Positions 11,666 to 24,457 of a stretch of DNA of 64,000 nt are shown piece after piece (position 1 is the stretch's first letter; each line of letters starts with the position of its first letter). The notes below the pieces were generated by a model. That model saw only the letters and a list, made by a program, of their open reading frames with translations. It searched no databases and had not been told where the DNA came from. Both the position numbers and the translations under genes were made by a program. The stretch is from Gamarada debralockiae (lineage: Eukaryota > Ascomycota > Leotiomycetes > Helotiales > Hyphodiscaceae): assembly GCA_002803225.1 (NCBI GenBank), contig NXFV01001954.1, forward strand, positions 1-64,000, written 5' to 3'.

Positions 11666-14175
11666 CTTGCGGAAAGCTAGGCAGGTTGGGAAATGCTTTA
11701 GAGGTACAAGTGATATGATCGGGTTCAAGGAGACGTTGACTTGAAATTGGAGAGAAGTTTCGTGTTTTCATAGCTCTGAAAAGGAGGAAAAGGCTGGGCT
11801 TTATAGATCGTCTCTGAAAGGGGGCATCGACAGGCTTGCAGACTGACAGCTCCATAAGTAATTGAAAGAGAAGAGCGCATCGGGGATTTCAATGTGTGCA
11901 GTTTGACTCAAACTCGCGATTGACATCTCCCAGGCCGTCTTTCATTTCCATAAAAGAAGCATAAAAACCTCGATCAACAGACTTTGTCGGTCCGTCCCTG
12001 ACCTTCCCGCCCGACCCCCTTCCCTACTATCTTACCCAATATGTAGGCGGTGTGCTCTCGGCTGCTACAGTCGATATTTCCTATAGTAAATATTATAAAA
12101 TCGCAGTCAACTGGACATTCGCTGGTACATGTGTTTTGTATGGCGATACAATACAAAGATTATGTACGGCAGAATTCATGGATATGTGGGGTATCGGACC
12201 GACCTGTGCAGGAGTCTGACGGAAAAAACCCATTTACTCCAGAACATACCGGTACAGTACCAAAGCACGTCCAGTGCAGGTGTGGCTTGCAGAAAATCTC
12301 TTAGCGAGAGGTGCTGAATGGCCGAATTCAACGACGGCACAAGCCATGAAAAGAGACAGTCGGAGCGCAGAAGCCACATTTCTTGGCAACAAGCTTCTTT
12401 TAAGGACATAAGTTAAGGGGAGCATCTAACCTTGACTAACCAACTGCCACTAGATCTTCGAATCCTTACTGAGAGCCAAAAAAATTCTGACCAGGCCCCT
12501 GTGCTCGCAGTATTACATCTTCGGGCGCAAGCCATGAGTAGATATGACACCGACCACAGCATCGGGAAGAGGCCATGTTAATGCTGCCTTGGGTGAATGT
12601 TGATACCTACCTTAGTTTAGTCCAATCCCCGCTCCGCGTTCACTATGCCTCTGACAAGTGGATACTCCCTACCAGGCTTCACCATCCCACCTTCAATAAT
12701 TCAATCTAAGCTCAGATGGCAGAGCCTCAAGCCTCCCACCACCTTTGTACCCGCCAGAGAATGGGCAAAAACCAAGGCTGAAGAGGTGTTCGCCTATCGC
12801 CCCCTTTTGTTCACTGACAGCATATGTCATCTCCGTCACAGACCATACTGCATTACTCCCTATCAACGATCGTTCCTACACACCCCCAGACCTCATTTTA
12901 AAGCAAGATTGGCGTTATCTAAAATGATTTTACTCCTCGAAACACCAGGCAGACACAGTTTTATTCGTTTATTGCTGCTAATAGATGGAGCAAGGTGCTA
13001 GAAACAGCGCGAAGTTCTTTGCGTTGGAGAAATTTCAATCCTATGTCATCGGAGGCGCACCAGATATGGCCCAGATGTTTAAATAGTCTTATATTTACTT
13101 ATCACTTGACAGTCTGAAAATTGCGTGAGTACTTTGATAGTCTAGAATTCCCTCCCTATGAAATTTCAAGGCGGTGGAATCACTAAGAAATCAAAATATG
13201 CGAAAGACTCTCTCAGTCAGGACAAAGCTTCCAACTAGTCTCATTGACACTATGTTCAAACAAAGATGTCCAGCGTGGTACCTTCTCACAAGACACGCTG
13301 TTATCATTGACCAAGAGACTGAAGCGACATACGCCCCATTACAACACATCAGCAAAGACCAGGGCAAGTTTGTCATCTCCAACTCTTCATTGAGGGACTC
13401 AGACTTGGTTGCAGAAAAATGTTTTACTTCAGTCCATTAATCAAGCCTACTCGATATTTTCGAGGCCCAAATAGGACATGCTTGAACACAAGCCACGTCT
13501 GAAAATTAGCGTGCACCACGGAGAAAGTTACCAGCCGCGTTCGAGTACTTGGTGTAATCCCCTTTCAATATGTTGTCAAGCTCCTAGTATTACCAACCCA
13601 AAGATTTACAGTACAAAGAATGTTCCAAGTGCAGCACTGAATGGTATCCCAAGAAGACGTTCCAAGGGGGCTTGATGGAGAAATTGGCTCAGCATGGGAA
13701 TATTCGGAGTGTCAATTTGATTATTACAATTCGCATCCACTGAGCGGCCTCCGCATTGACCAGAGCTCCAAGTCGTCAGAGAGTGGTAGCTCATTCATTC
13801 TCTCGGCGCCGCTTTCTCTTTTGTACATTGAAGAAGGAGGAGGAGGAATTCTCTTGAAGTGGACGACATGTTGATGGGATATCCTGCGGCGCTTCTCTCT
13901 GTGTCTCTGTTTGGCTACTCATGCCAGTGACTACCGTGAAATTTGCTCTAAATGTAGTAAGGAACCTCTGCCCCGTGCCCAAATTTGCTCTCACATCTAG
14001 CTAGAGTGGCCAATTGGTTTCTTCTCAAGTGACTCTCTTGAACTCGGAGTATGAGACAGTCATGTCCTGTTTAGGCATTAGCAGGAATAATAAAGGAAAG
14101 AGTTCTGTTGTAACCTCTCTTTTACCTTGAGTTGACAGATTTCCAGTTGTATGTTGTTGATCTTACACCCATGCT
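11666..14175. other. Gene-poor stretch
   Basis: Several ORFs of 60-118 codons (for example 12645-13001 plus, 13174-13440 plus) show no domain, signal peptide or repeat that I recognise, and they overlap each other in different frames. I see no gene here that I can support. Confidence 0.4.
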
Positions 14176-14716
14176 TTATTCATGATAGAAGATCGCGTCG
14201 AAGCCGTCAATATGATGTTTCATAGAGGTAGTATGGGCTTCGATATTGTCCGTAGCTGAGATTGTATCTGGACGGGCTGTAATATCTTCGGTAATGAAGC
14301 GCGCGAGGGAGTAGTTGTACTCTGGTAAAGTGTCTTGGCATGAGTTGGCGATGATGAATGGGGGCGTATGAACTTGGTCGAGATGTGAGATGAAGGGTTT
14401 GCGCTGGTTAGATGGATCGTGGGAGAAAGCAGAGATTTCGGAGGAGGGAGGTTGATCTGAGACGGCCACGTTGGAAGATTGTGAGGTTGGTGGTTTTTTG
14501 TGTAGAAAACTTTGATGGCTGAGTGACTTGCTCTTCGTCTTGATTCTTATCTCTGGGAAAATCCCGGTAGCGGAGGAGGAGCTGTGGGAATATATTCAGT
14601 CAGCTATCATGGTCTCCAAGACAGCATCCTAGCTTGTGGATTTCCAATTCGAAAGGGAAGTGATACCTCGTGATTGAGCCCTGGGTGGCACATGTTGACG
14701 AGGGGCAGGAAGACAT
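14176..14716 (-). CDS. Small two-exon family protein, copy C (intact)
   Basis: Exons 14716-14667 (50 nt) and 14581-14176 give 151 aa. Exon 1 encodes MSSCPSSTCATQGSIT; the 85-nt intron has GTATCA, a TAGCTGAC branch and a CCCACAG acceptor, and is phase 2. Exon 2 has IRIKTKSKSLSHQ (basic patch), a Ser/Pro-rich variable middle, then YSLARFITEDI and AHTTSMKHHIDGFDAIFYHE at the C-terminus. Compared with copies A, F and G it is shorter only in the middle. No signal peptide. An exact TCACGTG lies 49 nt upstream of the start. Function unknown. Confidence 0.78.
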
Positions 14717-14764
14717 CTTTACAAAGGAGACGCTGGTCCGGATGAGGCAACACAGCGTGGGCAC

Positions 14765-14770
14765 CACGTG
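14765..14770 (-). promoter_or_regulatory. E-box CACGTG upstream of family copy C
   Basis: It reads ATCACGTGG on the gene strand; 48 nt separate it from the ATG. The orientation TCACGTG matches the other copies. Confidence 0.55.
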
Positions 14771-17700
14771 ATGTCAAATATAGAGGCTGAAAATAATCTC
14801 AGGTGAGCTGGAGGAAGGTGACATGGTATAAAATCGAGCACCAGTAGAAACATGTATTTTTCTGACAGTGCTGGAGAGGGAGAACCAAGGAGATATATAT
14901 ATCAATTTTTTCTCTCTCTGGGCATGACAAGAATTGGTGAGAGGGCAGACATCAATATTCTCTTCTACCACACGCGCTTGAAGGAGACCCTGGTCTGATA
15001 CCGCGAACTCCATGCTAGGCAAACTACTAGCGACATAAATGTGAACCGGCTGACCCGGGTTTTGTACGGAAATCCGCATCCGATTCTTCATTAGGAGGCC
15101 TTACCCTGTGACCTGTCGTGGTTCTTTTACTGTAGCCGAAACCTTAACAAGGACCAGCAGCCCTTGATGCAATCCCTAACGCAAACTACAGACAGGGGCT
15201 GCCCTGCAAATAAAAGAGTCGCTGTTCAACAATAGTAAAGCCTTTCAATCCAGCCCCCACTACTTCAGCCTTATTTCCTTATTTGGAGATGGGAAGCGAC
15301 TCGGCGAGGCCCTTTTTTATGGTTTATTCCTACAAGACACCCGAGCGCATGAACCAGGAAGAGAAAGGATGACAGGGAGGGCCAACATGCAAGCTTGGAT
15401 ATCGAGAGTAATGACCTGGACGACGATCCTTCCTTAGAATAAAATGACCAAATGCAACGTGATCAATGGCAGTGAATAGTGTTAAATGTGTTTTATTACA
15501 CAGTAACGTACTATAGTACTGTACCCAACTGATTAAAGTAAGACGGAATAAGAAGATAACGATATCAGGGCGAGGGAAGGAGAGCGATACCTATAAAAAG
15601 AAAGTAGATCAAATAACGGGATGAATTTTTAATTCTACGAGTCGAAACTATCTCTAATCCTATGGAAAGACGAACTTTACTCGTAAATACATAGAATTTA
15701 CGATTCCTTGAAACCAAAGCATGACGAAGACATTGCACGATGAGAATCACGAAATAAGCTCATGCTCTAGCACTTTGTGAACTAAATATTGCGTAATCAT
15801 CCCGCAAAACCGTTAATGATCCCAAATCCGTGCGCACAACCCTATTTCAGGTGGAGATCCCATGCCCCCTGCTGCCCTCAACCTTGGGGATTTTCCAGCC
15901 GCCTTTGCGGGGATTCGTCACCTTCCAATCCAAGCAACGGGCGTCCATGGCAACAATTTTCTCAAATTATTTGGATTGTTTATTTTACCATACTGGATCC
16001 GAAGAGGGTTTGACCTTGGATCTGATGGGTCAGCCCTATTCATATGAATATACGAATCCGATCAGATCCCTCCCAGACCAATTGAGGCCGAAAACGAGAG
16101 ACGAAAGCTGCCAAAAATCTCGGTAGCAACCAAGTGGGCCGAACTTATTGAAAACCATCCCTTGAAGTCAAATTCGACGGTTGATCATCCCTAATCCAGC
16201 CCATTGCATCGTAGACCAATTCGTCGAGCAGGGGATACAGGGCTGGCCCCAGCTGAAACACCCTGCCACGATAAGGAGCTTCCGGGAAATGGCGCTCGGT
16301 CGTCGTGGAGAGCTCGCGTGGAATGCGGGAGGCCTTACGCGCAGACTCGGCAGGGTAGGTCCTGGGTATCGCGCTTTGTTGTGGGCATTAAATGGCGCTT
16401 GTGGAGACAGCCTGATGGAACGGCGAGTGGGTGGTGAACCACCTTCCAGAATCGCACTAGAGGAGTAACGTCGGCGCCACCATTCCCTTACAGCGCAAAA
16501 CTTTCTGCACGACATGAGGCTACGATTGAGTTTGTCAAAAAATTACCGGGATGGACGACACAACTTCTTTACTTGGGACGAAAGCGTGCAACTTCATTTG
16601 ACGCTTGAGACTGCCTTTGAAAACCGGGCTGGTGTGGACTTGTGTCAATGAGTTCAAGACCCCTGATCTTTACTCAAGCGATAAGAGAAAGGATATCTCT
16701 GTCTGTTTATTTTAGATAATAAAACGGAGGGATGGTCATTTGACAGTGGAATTCATTTTCTCTTAGACCAAAACTCACGAAACTTGGTATCCGCTAGTGT
16801 CAAGCTCCCGTTGGGAAGTTAACCAATTCGTAACCTTCCCTCGACTTTAAATTTTTGGCTTCCCTAATCATCTTTCATTGCTCTTCTGTTCGTTCTCAAA
16901 ACCTCAAACCCAAGTTGCTTTGTTTATAGAAGACAATGGGCAGAAAAAGCAAAAAAAAAAAAAAAAGAAGTCTCCCTCAACATTCTATTCACACCCGATT
17001 CCTGCAATACAATAATTCGAGCTAGAGGAGCCCACGAGCTATCTAGACGATTGAATACAATTTACCCAGAAGTGTTATCCCCTCCTTCGCATTTTCCCAT
17101 ACTCTCTATTGAAACCATTCAACACGCAACGTTTCTTCCAGCGTCATCTGCGACCGCACTTACTCTGTGCTCCGCAGTCTGGCAAAAATCATTCGGGACG
17201 GGATCTCGGAGAGAGTTTATTGAAAAGGAGCGCGGAAAAGAAACCATCACACTTCTAGACGCGATGTCTATGGGATTTGGAACACAGAATCCGCTGTCGC
17301 CGGTGTGGCACAATTTACGACCCACATTCCCTTTTTAAAGGGGACAATTAGACGAGCTTGCACGTTGCCATAACGAGACTCTCGGGGATCCACAATCTTT
17401 TCTTCCAAGAGTTTACTTTACAAACTGCCAAATGGCAATGAAATTGCACGCCTAGGCAATGATCCGAGCACCTTCCTCAATATTCTTGAGTAGTCAGGAC
17501 CCTTGTCCTGTTAACAGACAGCAAAATCAGAAATAGCCACTATCACCCTCTTCCTGGACTTTCACTCATGTTGCTCACGAGCCTCGAATTATTGCCAGCG
17601 AGCTTCATTTCCGCTTCCAATATTTATTCCTCTCCCTCGGCGTCACCTGGAGACTGAAAGCAGTATCTGGAGATTGATTTATCCATACCGAAAATCCTTC

Positions 17701-17973
17701 ATAATTTGCGGCCGTATTTCGATGATAGAATACCGACTAGACGACCTCTTTGACTGCCTCTAAAAACATCGCGCAGGTGGGCTCTCGCATTGTAATACCT
17801 GCAGGCAGCTCAGGAAGTGCAAGCGCTATGGGACAGAATTCCTGATTCATCTGGATGCTGATGGGAAGAATGTAATCGTGTTTCTAGTGACAAAATGAGA
17901 GAATTTGGGCAATTGCGGTCTCCCGAAGACGAAGAGTGAAGCCGATATGTCAACAACTAGGAGCCGATGAAAT
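14771..17973. other. Gene-poor stretch
   Basis: No supported gene. A homopolymer run of A lies around 16950-16966. ORFs at 16181-16468, 15830-16126 and 17051-17338 (plus) have no recognisable features. Confidence 0.4.
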
Positions 17974-18752
17974 TCATGTCCGTACCCGTATATGTATCGA
18001 TCTGGCAGAGTGCAACTGGTATCGGGTGGTTCCGTCATATAGTGTTTCAATGATTGTAGGCCGTACCATTTTACACCTGTGCTGAATGGGGAGCAGAAAG
18101 ACGCCTTGTTTCAAAGCATAAGGGCTGTAATAGACTTCCGCAGACGAGAACCATCGTCCTGGAAGCGAGACAACCTCTTTGTCCTTTTGCTCCATGGGTC
18201 TGTTGGGACGACCTCCGTTGGTAGCGGATTCTAAACCCACATCACTCTCGGATCTTGGAAGAATCAGATTGATGGGCAACTCCTAGGCACATTGGTTGCT
18301 AACCCGAAATTATGATGAGCCACTCTGTATTAATAAGGTCTGTGTAGGAATTAGGATCCAACAATAGGCATAGGATGCAAAATGAATTTTGGGGGGCATA
18401 GGGAGGTGGATTAGTGCATTGAAGAGTAGATCAGCTTCATTCAAATCAATTGAGCTATTCAAGGATAGAGATACTGACAGAGGTATTGACTCGGGTCTTC
18501 CCGTTCCAACAGTTGGCATAACCGCACAACCTGTTGATGGCTTACCCGAAAGACCGTTTTGAGGGTGAGAGACCTCGAAATCAAAGATTTGACGAAGAAG
18601 ATGGACTGCCAAGTTCTATAGGGGAAGACTTGATATATTCTCAAATTGCACTTGGTAAGACCTATTTTGCCGTTGGTGTGGCATAGGTCAGCCTTGTAGG
18701 TGGATACAGAGGCGCCGAGGCTGACATTGCTTCGATGCACAACCCCACCCAC
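17974..18752 (-). other. Orphan ORF cluster, possible relic
   Basis: Three minus-strand ORFs (18752-18459, 18612-18310, 18279-17974) are not clearly linked by splice sites and match no family I know. One contains KPSTGCAVMPTVGTGR at about 18540-18490, which loosely resembles the exon-1 signature PSSTCATVGSR of the small family with extra codons, but no matching second exon follows. I treat it as unassigned. Confidence 0.25.
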
Positions 18753-19241
18753 GGAAGACTGCTGAAGGAAGCGTGCGGTGAGTCTCAGGAATGAAGAGGG
18801 ACGGTCGCTGAGCTCCCCGCGTTTACGAGCGGACGAATGGTAGATTGTGACTGGGTCGCTTTTTATACCGCATTAGAAAGCGTCAATGCTAATATTTGAG
18901 CAATTGGAGAGAAGAGGAAGAAGGCACTTTGTAAGTTGCCTTCGATAAACTCTCAGCTCAAAAATAGTTCACTTACTTTCTGGAAACAACTCTGAGTCAA
19001 AACAGGAAGCATAAAAGAATCTTCACTGTAAGGATTCGGTAATCCGGCAGAGCCAACGAAGAGACGCCCAGATGCCATCTCCTGTGGAGGCACATATTTA
19101 CTCGTTACGTACACTGCCACTACATATATTATGACCTCCGGTGCCCCCCAAGCTCAAACCGAGAAATTATGAAAGGATGTTCATTGTTTAAATCTCAATT
19201 GCTCATCTTTCCTGAAGGATTGGTTTCTGTCAAAGCAGTAT

Positions 19242-21297
19242 CGTGATACTCGAAACTCCATCTCTCAAAGAGCTAGCTTCTAGCATATCTGATCGAGCGT
19301 CTATTATCCAAGACCTCTTGGAAAAGAATGGCAAACAGCAACTACCATATGCCGAAGAGTAAGTAATTCTCCAAATCTGATTTATTCTGTCTTCTGGTTG
19401 GTTCGTGTGTTCTGCCACAAACCCCCACTCCCAATAAATCTTGGGGGCTTAAACTGGTTGGATATTCCCAAGCTCTAATCTTCTTCCTCTATTGAGCCAT
19501 TACTAACCCCGCAAACTTCACAGTGGCCTTCGCTCATGGTATTTCCCCGCAATTCATGACGCTCGTATGGGCTTGATTGAAGCTGCGACAGATTTAGTCC
19601 ACTTAGCAATGGGATCAAACAAATACAATCAAGCATTGACGGTAAATCAATCCCTCAAACCTTCTTAGAAACCCAAGATACTGACACTTTATCAGCTAAA
19701 ATGGGACCAATTTCCTTTGGAACTTTGAATCATTGGAAAGTCTTTGACAAGGTTCCCCTCATACACTCAATCACTTATTCAGAGCTTACAGAACAGTGCA
19801 ATGTCCCCGAAAGTCGACTTCGCCGTATTATAAAACATGCCATGGCCAACCATATTTTCTGGGGTCCTACACTTGATTCAGTAGCTCATATGAGCATATC
19901 AGCTGAAGTGGTTCAGGAAGAACTTTTCTTCGCTTGATTGGGACACAACATCGAGGAGATTGGAGCTGGTGCTACGAAGCTTACTGAAGCCATCGGTCGA
20001 TGGGGCGACACTGACGGTTGGTGTACTCGATCCCCTCCTTTTCTTTCTTATGCGGGGCAATGGTCTGCTTTTGCACTGTGCCCTTGTTCTGAATGAATTG
20101 CTCCAGTGTTTTGAACCTTTCCCTAGAGCAAGGTGGTGTCAGATATCATGGTGATTCCCTAATCAAATAATGTTGACTCGGAAATCTCCCTATATCCCAA
20201 AAATGTCGCTATATTGCTGGCTCAAAACAAAGAAAATAACTATGAAAGTGTCTTTGCCTGGTCCGAGGCGAATGGCCAGGGTGAGCCATCAGCTAATATC
20301 CTTAATAGAAAAGTCGATAAAGCAGATCGAACAAAGAGATAGCGTGCAAGGAGATTCGGAAATGCTATGAAAGGCATGATGAGTGCAGGCCCACATAGTG
20401 CCTCACATGTCCACGGAGGATTTGACTGGGATTCATTGGGACAGGCAACTGTGGTTGACGTAAGTTGAAATTCCCTTATCAGGAATAGAGGTTGTTAACT
20501 GAGCTAACGATGGGTGGTTTCGCTGGTCACATATCCGTCGAGATAGCTTCCAAGCACCCTGACCTCACACTTATCGATCAGGACCAAGTCGTAATTCGAT
20601 AAAACTATTCTAAGCCCGCGATTTCTTCACTCTCTAAACAGTCAAGGTCGATGTGTACTTTTTTGAAGCACATTCTTCATGACCGGTACGTGGATCGAAA
20701 CATTTCCTAGAAACGTTTTGATGTCACATCTCACTGTTCAGTCACGTGGATAGAGTGACAGCACGAAGATGACACTGTATGAATCGTTCTGTCTTTTCAG
20801 CCATTAGAGTCGGAGCCTGGATGCTCTGTAACTTGATCGCTGAATGGTATTAAACTATTAAATTTTGAGAATAACCCGGTGTTTACGAGGCTCTCGACTC
20901 TTGAGACGTTATTACTAATATGTGGCTCTTCATAGGCCGGATGCACTTTGCATCAAAATCATCGAAAATATCGTTCCCATGATGCAGAAGGGCACTCGAA
21001 TTGTCCTTATGGACGGTGTCATGCCTCAGCTTGGCGAAGCCCCAAACTTCCCTATGAAGGTCAACGCCAACTTGGATTTGCAGATGATGGCTGTTGCAAA
21101 TGCCAAAGAAAGAACAAAGAAGTATTGGATCCACTTGTTCAAGGACGCTGACAAGAGACTTAATGTCAAGGCCTTCAAAGAGCCACCCGGGAGCGCCGCC
21201 ACCTTTGATCGAGGTTGCGTTTGGGGGTTGAAACATCAGCCAGGATTTTGGGGTAACGGAGAGAAACAAGGGACGATATATATAGAGATAGAATCTT
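19242..21297 (+). pseudogene. Broken class-I O-methyltransferase gene
   Basis: Pieces of a fungal SAM-dependent O-methyltransferase (plant-type/Methyltransf_2) run in order: SLKELASSISDRASIIQDLL, AIHDARMGLIEAATDLVHLA, SITYSELTEQCNVPESRLRR (winged-helix dimerisation domain), IEEIGAGATKLTEAIGRWGD, RRFGNAMKGMMSAG, FDWDSLGQATVVDV (start of the SAM-binding fold), then GGFAGHISVEIASKHPDL, KIIENIVPMMQKGTRIVLMD and PPGSAATFD. The pieces fall in different frames with stops between them (for example TGA at 19935-19937 before IEEIG, and TAG after the KVDKADRTKR segment). The SAM-site and catalytic HDW region around 20650-20690 is scrambled, and no start codon is in place. Such enzymes often sit in secondary-metabolite clusters, but no partner genes are seen. 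Confidence 0.85.
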
Positions 21298-22266
21298 AAC
21301 CAATTTAAGAAGATGTGATAACCCTAACTATACGGATCATGGATGAAATCTGATTGACCTTCTGATCGCCTCCTTTTCTTTATATGATTACGTGACGGTC
21401 CATCCGGTCACTTCAATCTTGCTCGACCCCCATTGAATGTTCTGCTACCACATTCTTGGCCCAATTTCCACGTATGGAACAATTCATCAACACATCAAAA
21501 GAATAATGCATCCCCATGGATGATACTGTACATAAGACGGTGCGCTATAGCACTAATGACTTGTTACGATGGAAGGCCTCTACGACATCCGATAGTAATA
21601 AGAGCCAATTCAGAGCCCAACAATATCCTAGAAGCACATTGAAGGTGCAATACTAGTGACTCATGACTTGGCACTTGAGGCTCTTCCCAGTATCTGAGTC
21701 CTGAGGCAGGCAGGGCGGCTGAAATGCGAACCACTTCTTGCCACTGCTGACGGATGTTCCAAACAACCTTCCACCACACGCTTATCAGTCCGGCACTATG
21801 CATTTAATCACTCGCCTAGAGAGCTCACGGGGCTTGCTTCGAACTCGCCACAAGCAAGTGAAATTTGGTGTGGTGATTGAGCGCCGAGCTTGACTTTGCC
21901 GCTAGCGTTTGGACGATGCGGTCCATGATTCGTGAGATTGACGGAATAGCTGCTCGAGTGCTAGAAAATCTTGGAAAGGAATTGCTACAGCGAATGGTAG
22001 ATTGTGGAGTCGGGATTGAGGAACGTACACTTGTACATACCAAGGCGAGGAAGAAGCGCCACCATTGCCGGATGATTCAGTCAAAATTGACGGATCAAAA
22101 ACAATCCGTGTTACACCAATGGGAAATAAAATTTGCTATAGTAGGCATATTCAGTAAAATGAGAGACTCAATGAGAGGCAATTAATCAAGCAAGGGGATC
22201 CTTACACTTTTGCCTCCCCTATCTTCACGTCCTCAGGGCGTGCTTCTTGGTTGGGACATGCTGGCT
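21298..22266. other. Intergenic; nothing recognised
   Basis: ORFs at 21825-22185 on both strands are shadows without known features. Confidence 0.4.
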
Positions 22267-22664
22267 TCATCCCTCGCAATTTGCCATCATCATATCAAAG
22301 GCATCAAGGTAGGCTATCATGCTACTTGTATGGCCCTTAATACTTTCTTCAATTGTATGATATGTGTACGGAGGTTTGGGATCTATTGGACCCGCGACAT
22401 AGTCTGCGATGCGTTGGCTCGAGTAGTCATGCTGGTCAACTAGGGAGGCCGAAGATGCTTCAGAGGTGTTTTTGGTGTCTGCGGTTGACTTAAACTTGGA
22501 CTTGGATCTCGAATTGTCTTTGGAGGGTTTGGAACTGGGAAGAGGCTTGTCAGCGATGAGCTGTGGTGACAGTATCTTCACTATCATGGTAACTAAAGAA
22601 GGAATAGAGCATACTTCTTTCGAGAACCGACTGTTGCACATGTTGACGAGGCGCTGGCCAGCAT
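22267..22664 (-). CDS. Small two-exon family protein, copy D (short)
   Basis: Exons 22664-22615 (50 nt) and 22534-22267 give 105 aa, the shortest copy. Exon 1 is MLASASSTCATVGSRK; the intron is 80 nt with GTATGC, a CGCTGAC branch and a CCCAG acceptor, phase 2. Exon 2 keeps the basic patch SRSKSKFKS, but the YSIxRFxxED motif is reduced to DYSSQRIADYV. The C-terminal block is GHTSSMIAYLDAFD-MMMANCEG, with the terminal FYxE replaced. A second in-frame ATG two codons upstream is ignored because the 50-nt exon length matches the family. The frame is open, but loss of two conserved motifs suggests functional change or early decay. An exact TCACGTG lies upstream. Confidence 0.68.
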
Positions 22665-22713
22665 TTTCATGTAAAAGGTACAGGTAGAGAAAGTTTTCGT
22701 GGCGGAGGGATAA

Positions 22714-22719
22714 CACGTG
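22714..22719 (-). promoter_or_regulatory. E-box CACGTG upstream of family copy D
   Basis: It reads AGTCACGTGTTA on the gene strand, 49 nt before the start codon. Confidence 0.55.
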
Positions 22720-24243
22720 ACTGGCAGTAAGCTTGGCGAGAGAGACGACGTTCCGCATTAAGTTTAATAGAGAATATACAGTTCCAAACGCATAGATGGG
22801 GAGAAGAAGGCATTCTTATGTTTTCTCACGAGCTTGGACTCGTAGAAAGGCAGACTGGCCTTCATCCCGGAACTGACGTGTGCGCAAATCATTTTTGATA
22901 TCCAAAAACGCATCACTAGCGCGTGTAACTCCAGGATGAATTAATGAGCGAGGCGACCCGCCGAATAAGCACACTAACCAATAATGCATGGGATATTAAG
23001 AATTTTGCCACAGATGGATGTAAGCTGATGGAGCAGAGAAAAAACCATTCCAAAATAAGTACAGCCATTGAAGCCCGGGCCTTGCCTCATCGAGTTAGCT
23101 GGCTCATGTCAAGGCCCATAGAGCCAGTTGGGCTTGGTACCCTGCACCGAAGAATTGGAGATGCTGGGATAGGATCACCCACTCAAGCGAAGGGGGCTTG
23201 GATCTAAGGTCAGGTTGCTGAATGGTCCACAAGTGGCCACACCAAGCGAAGTTACATCAAGGTGTTTCGCGCATGCAGAGAGAAGGGTTGGTCGGGAAAT
23301 GATCAATCCGCGGAATCCCGAACACAGCATCTCTCTTCGCTTCTCATTGCGTCGTTCGGAAGTGATTACCTGTTATTTCCAAACTTTGGGGCGAAAATCG
23401 TGGAAAGCTGTAAATTGCTTTAATGTACTTAGCGTTGGGGATGTTTAAGTGGGGTAACAAAATATTTCGCCTCCTGCTGCTCCGCCGTCCCACCTCGATA
23501 GCGATAAGAAAAGGAGGGAGGATGACTCAGCAGGCTGGATGACTCAGCAGGCTCACAAACAAACGGCCAGAGGCAGAAAGGTCCTACTTTCACGAGACCC
23601 CCTTCTGAATACCGATAGGTTGGGATCGAGTGTTGGACGTATTCGTCTTTGTTGGTGACGACGTCTGACCTAGTCTCAATTCCCGGTGAGTGGAAAGGCC
23701 ATAGCTCAGTCGAAGAAGAGCTTGAGTTGTACTTTTCAGAAAAACAAAAAAGGTTTATTTTCTGGGCCTCGGACTACCAAGTTCGATTAGGCTTAATATC
23801 AGTCGTTCTTTGATCTCTTAGGACACCCGGCTCACTCAGCGGGGCAGTCGCTACTGTGAGTCTTCGTGGCTGTGTATGAGCTTAGGGGAACGACACGTCA
23901 ACGTCTGGCCCCTGCGAGTCGAACTGTGAAATCCGTCAAACAGAGCCTCATCCCATGTCATCTCCGAGGAGTGAAATCCTCCAACTCCCCAAAGCCGTGG
24001 GTAAGCTATGTTAAAGTTTGCAAGATGAAATGGCTTCCAAATTCCTGATATTATTCCACGTCTGGTTGCAAGGGTCAGAATGTCGGTGAGACGTGGCCAG
24101 GAGGCAACGACTCACGCGGCATGCAATGACTCCAAGAATCGACCTCTCAGTCTTCGAATATTGGTGTACATCTGATTTTAATCTTCGTCCAAGACGCTTT
24201 TTCAACAGATCGGGTCATTTTCTTTCCTGGAAGACAAGGGGAA
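22720..24243. other. Intergenic with a small direct repeat
   Basis: No gene recognised. A 16-bp unit, GATGACTCAGCAGGCT, occurs twice at 23521-23536 and 23538-23553; it includes the AP-1-like core TGACTCA. Confidence 0.4.
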
Positions 24244-24457
24244 CACCAGGGGTTGACAAGCCTCATGAGACAGCCGAGTTTTCAATCCACTTGTAACTTC
24301 ACAACGCAACTCAAAATAAAAATTCTAAGTTGATAGTTTTGTTTGCCGCAATTGACTCTATATTTCCGTAAACTATATATGTATTTTATCGCTGTGGTGT
24401 TGGTGCAGAAGACTGATAAGGTTTCAGGTGTCTCATGAGACTTGCCAACCCCTGGTG
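24244..24457. mobile_element. MITE-like element with 28-bp terminal inverted repeats
   Basis: The left end (24244-24271) begins CACCAGGGGTTGACAAG and the right end (24430-24457) is its reverse complement with 2 mismatches in 28 bases. The interior is about 158 bp, AT-rich, with no ORF. Size and structure fit a non-autonomous DNA transposon. The CAGGGGTTG-type terminus resembles hAT elements, but I do not see a clean 8-bp target duplication (gggaacac left, gtgaaaga right), so the superfamily is open. Confidence 0.75.

Noticed and set aside
16950..16966. Poly-A run as a retroposed gene tail
   Set aside because: No coding sequence or target duplication adjoins it; it reads as a simple homopolymer.
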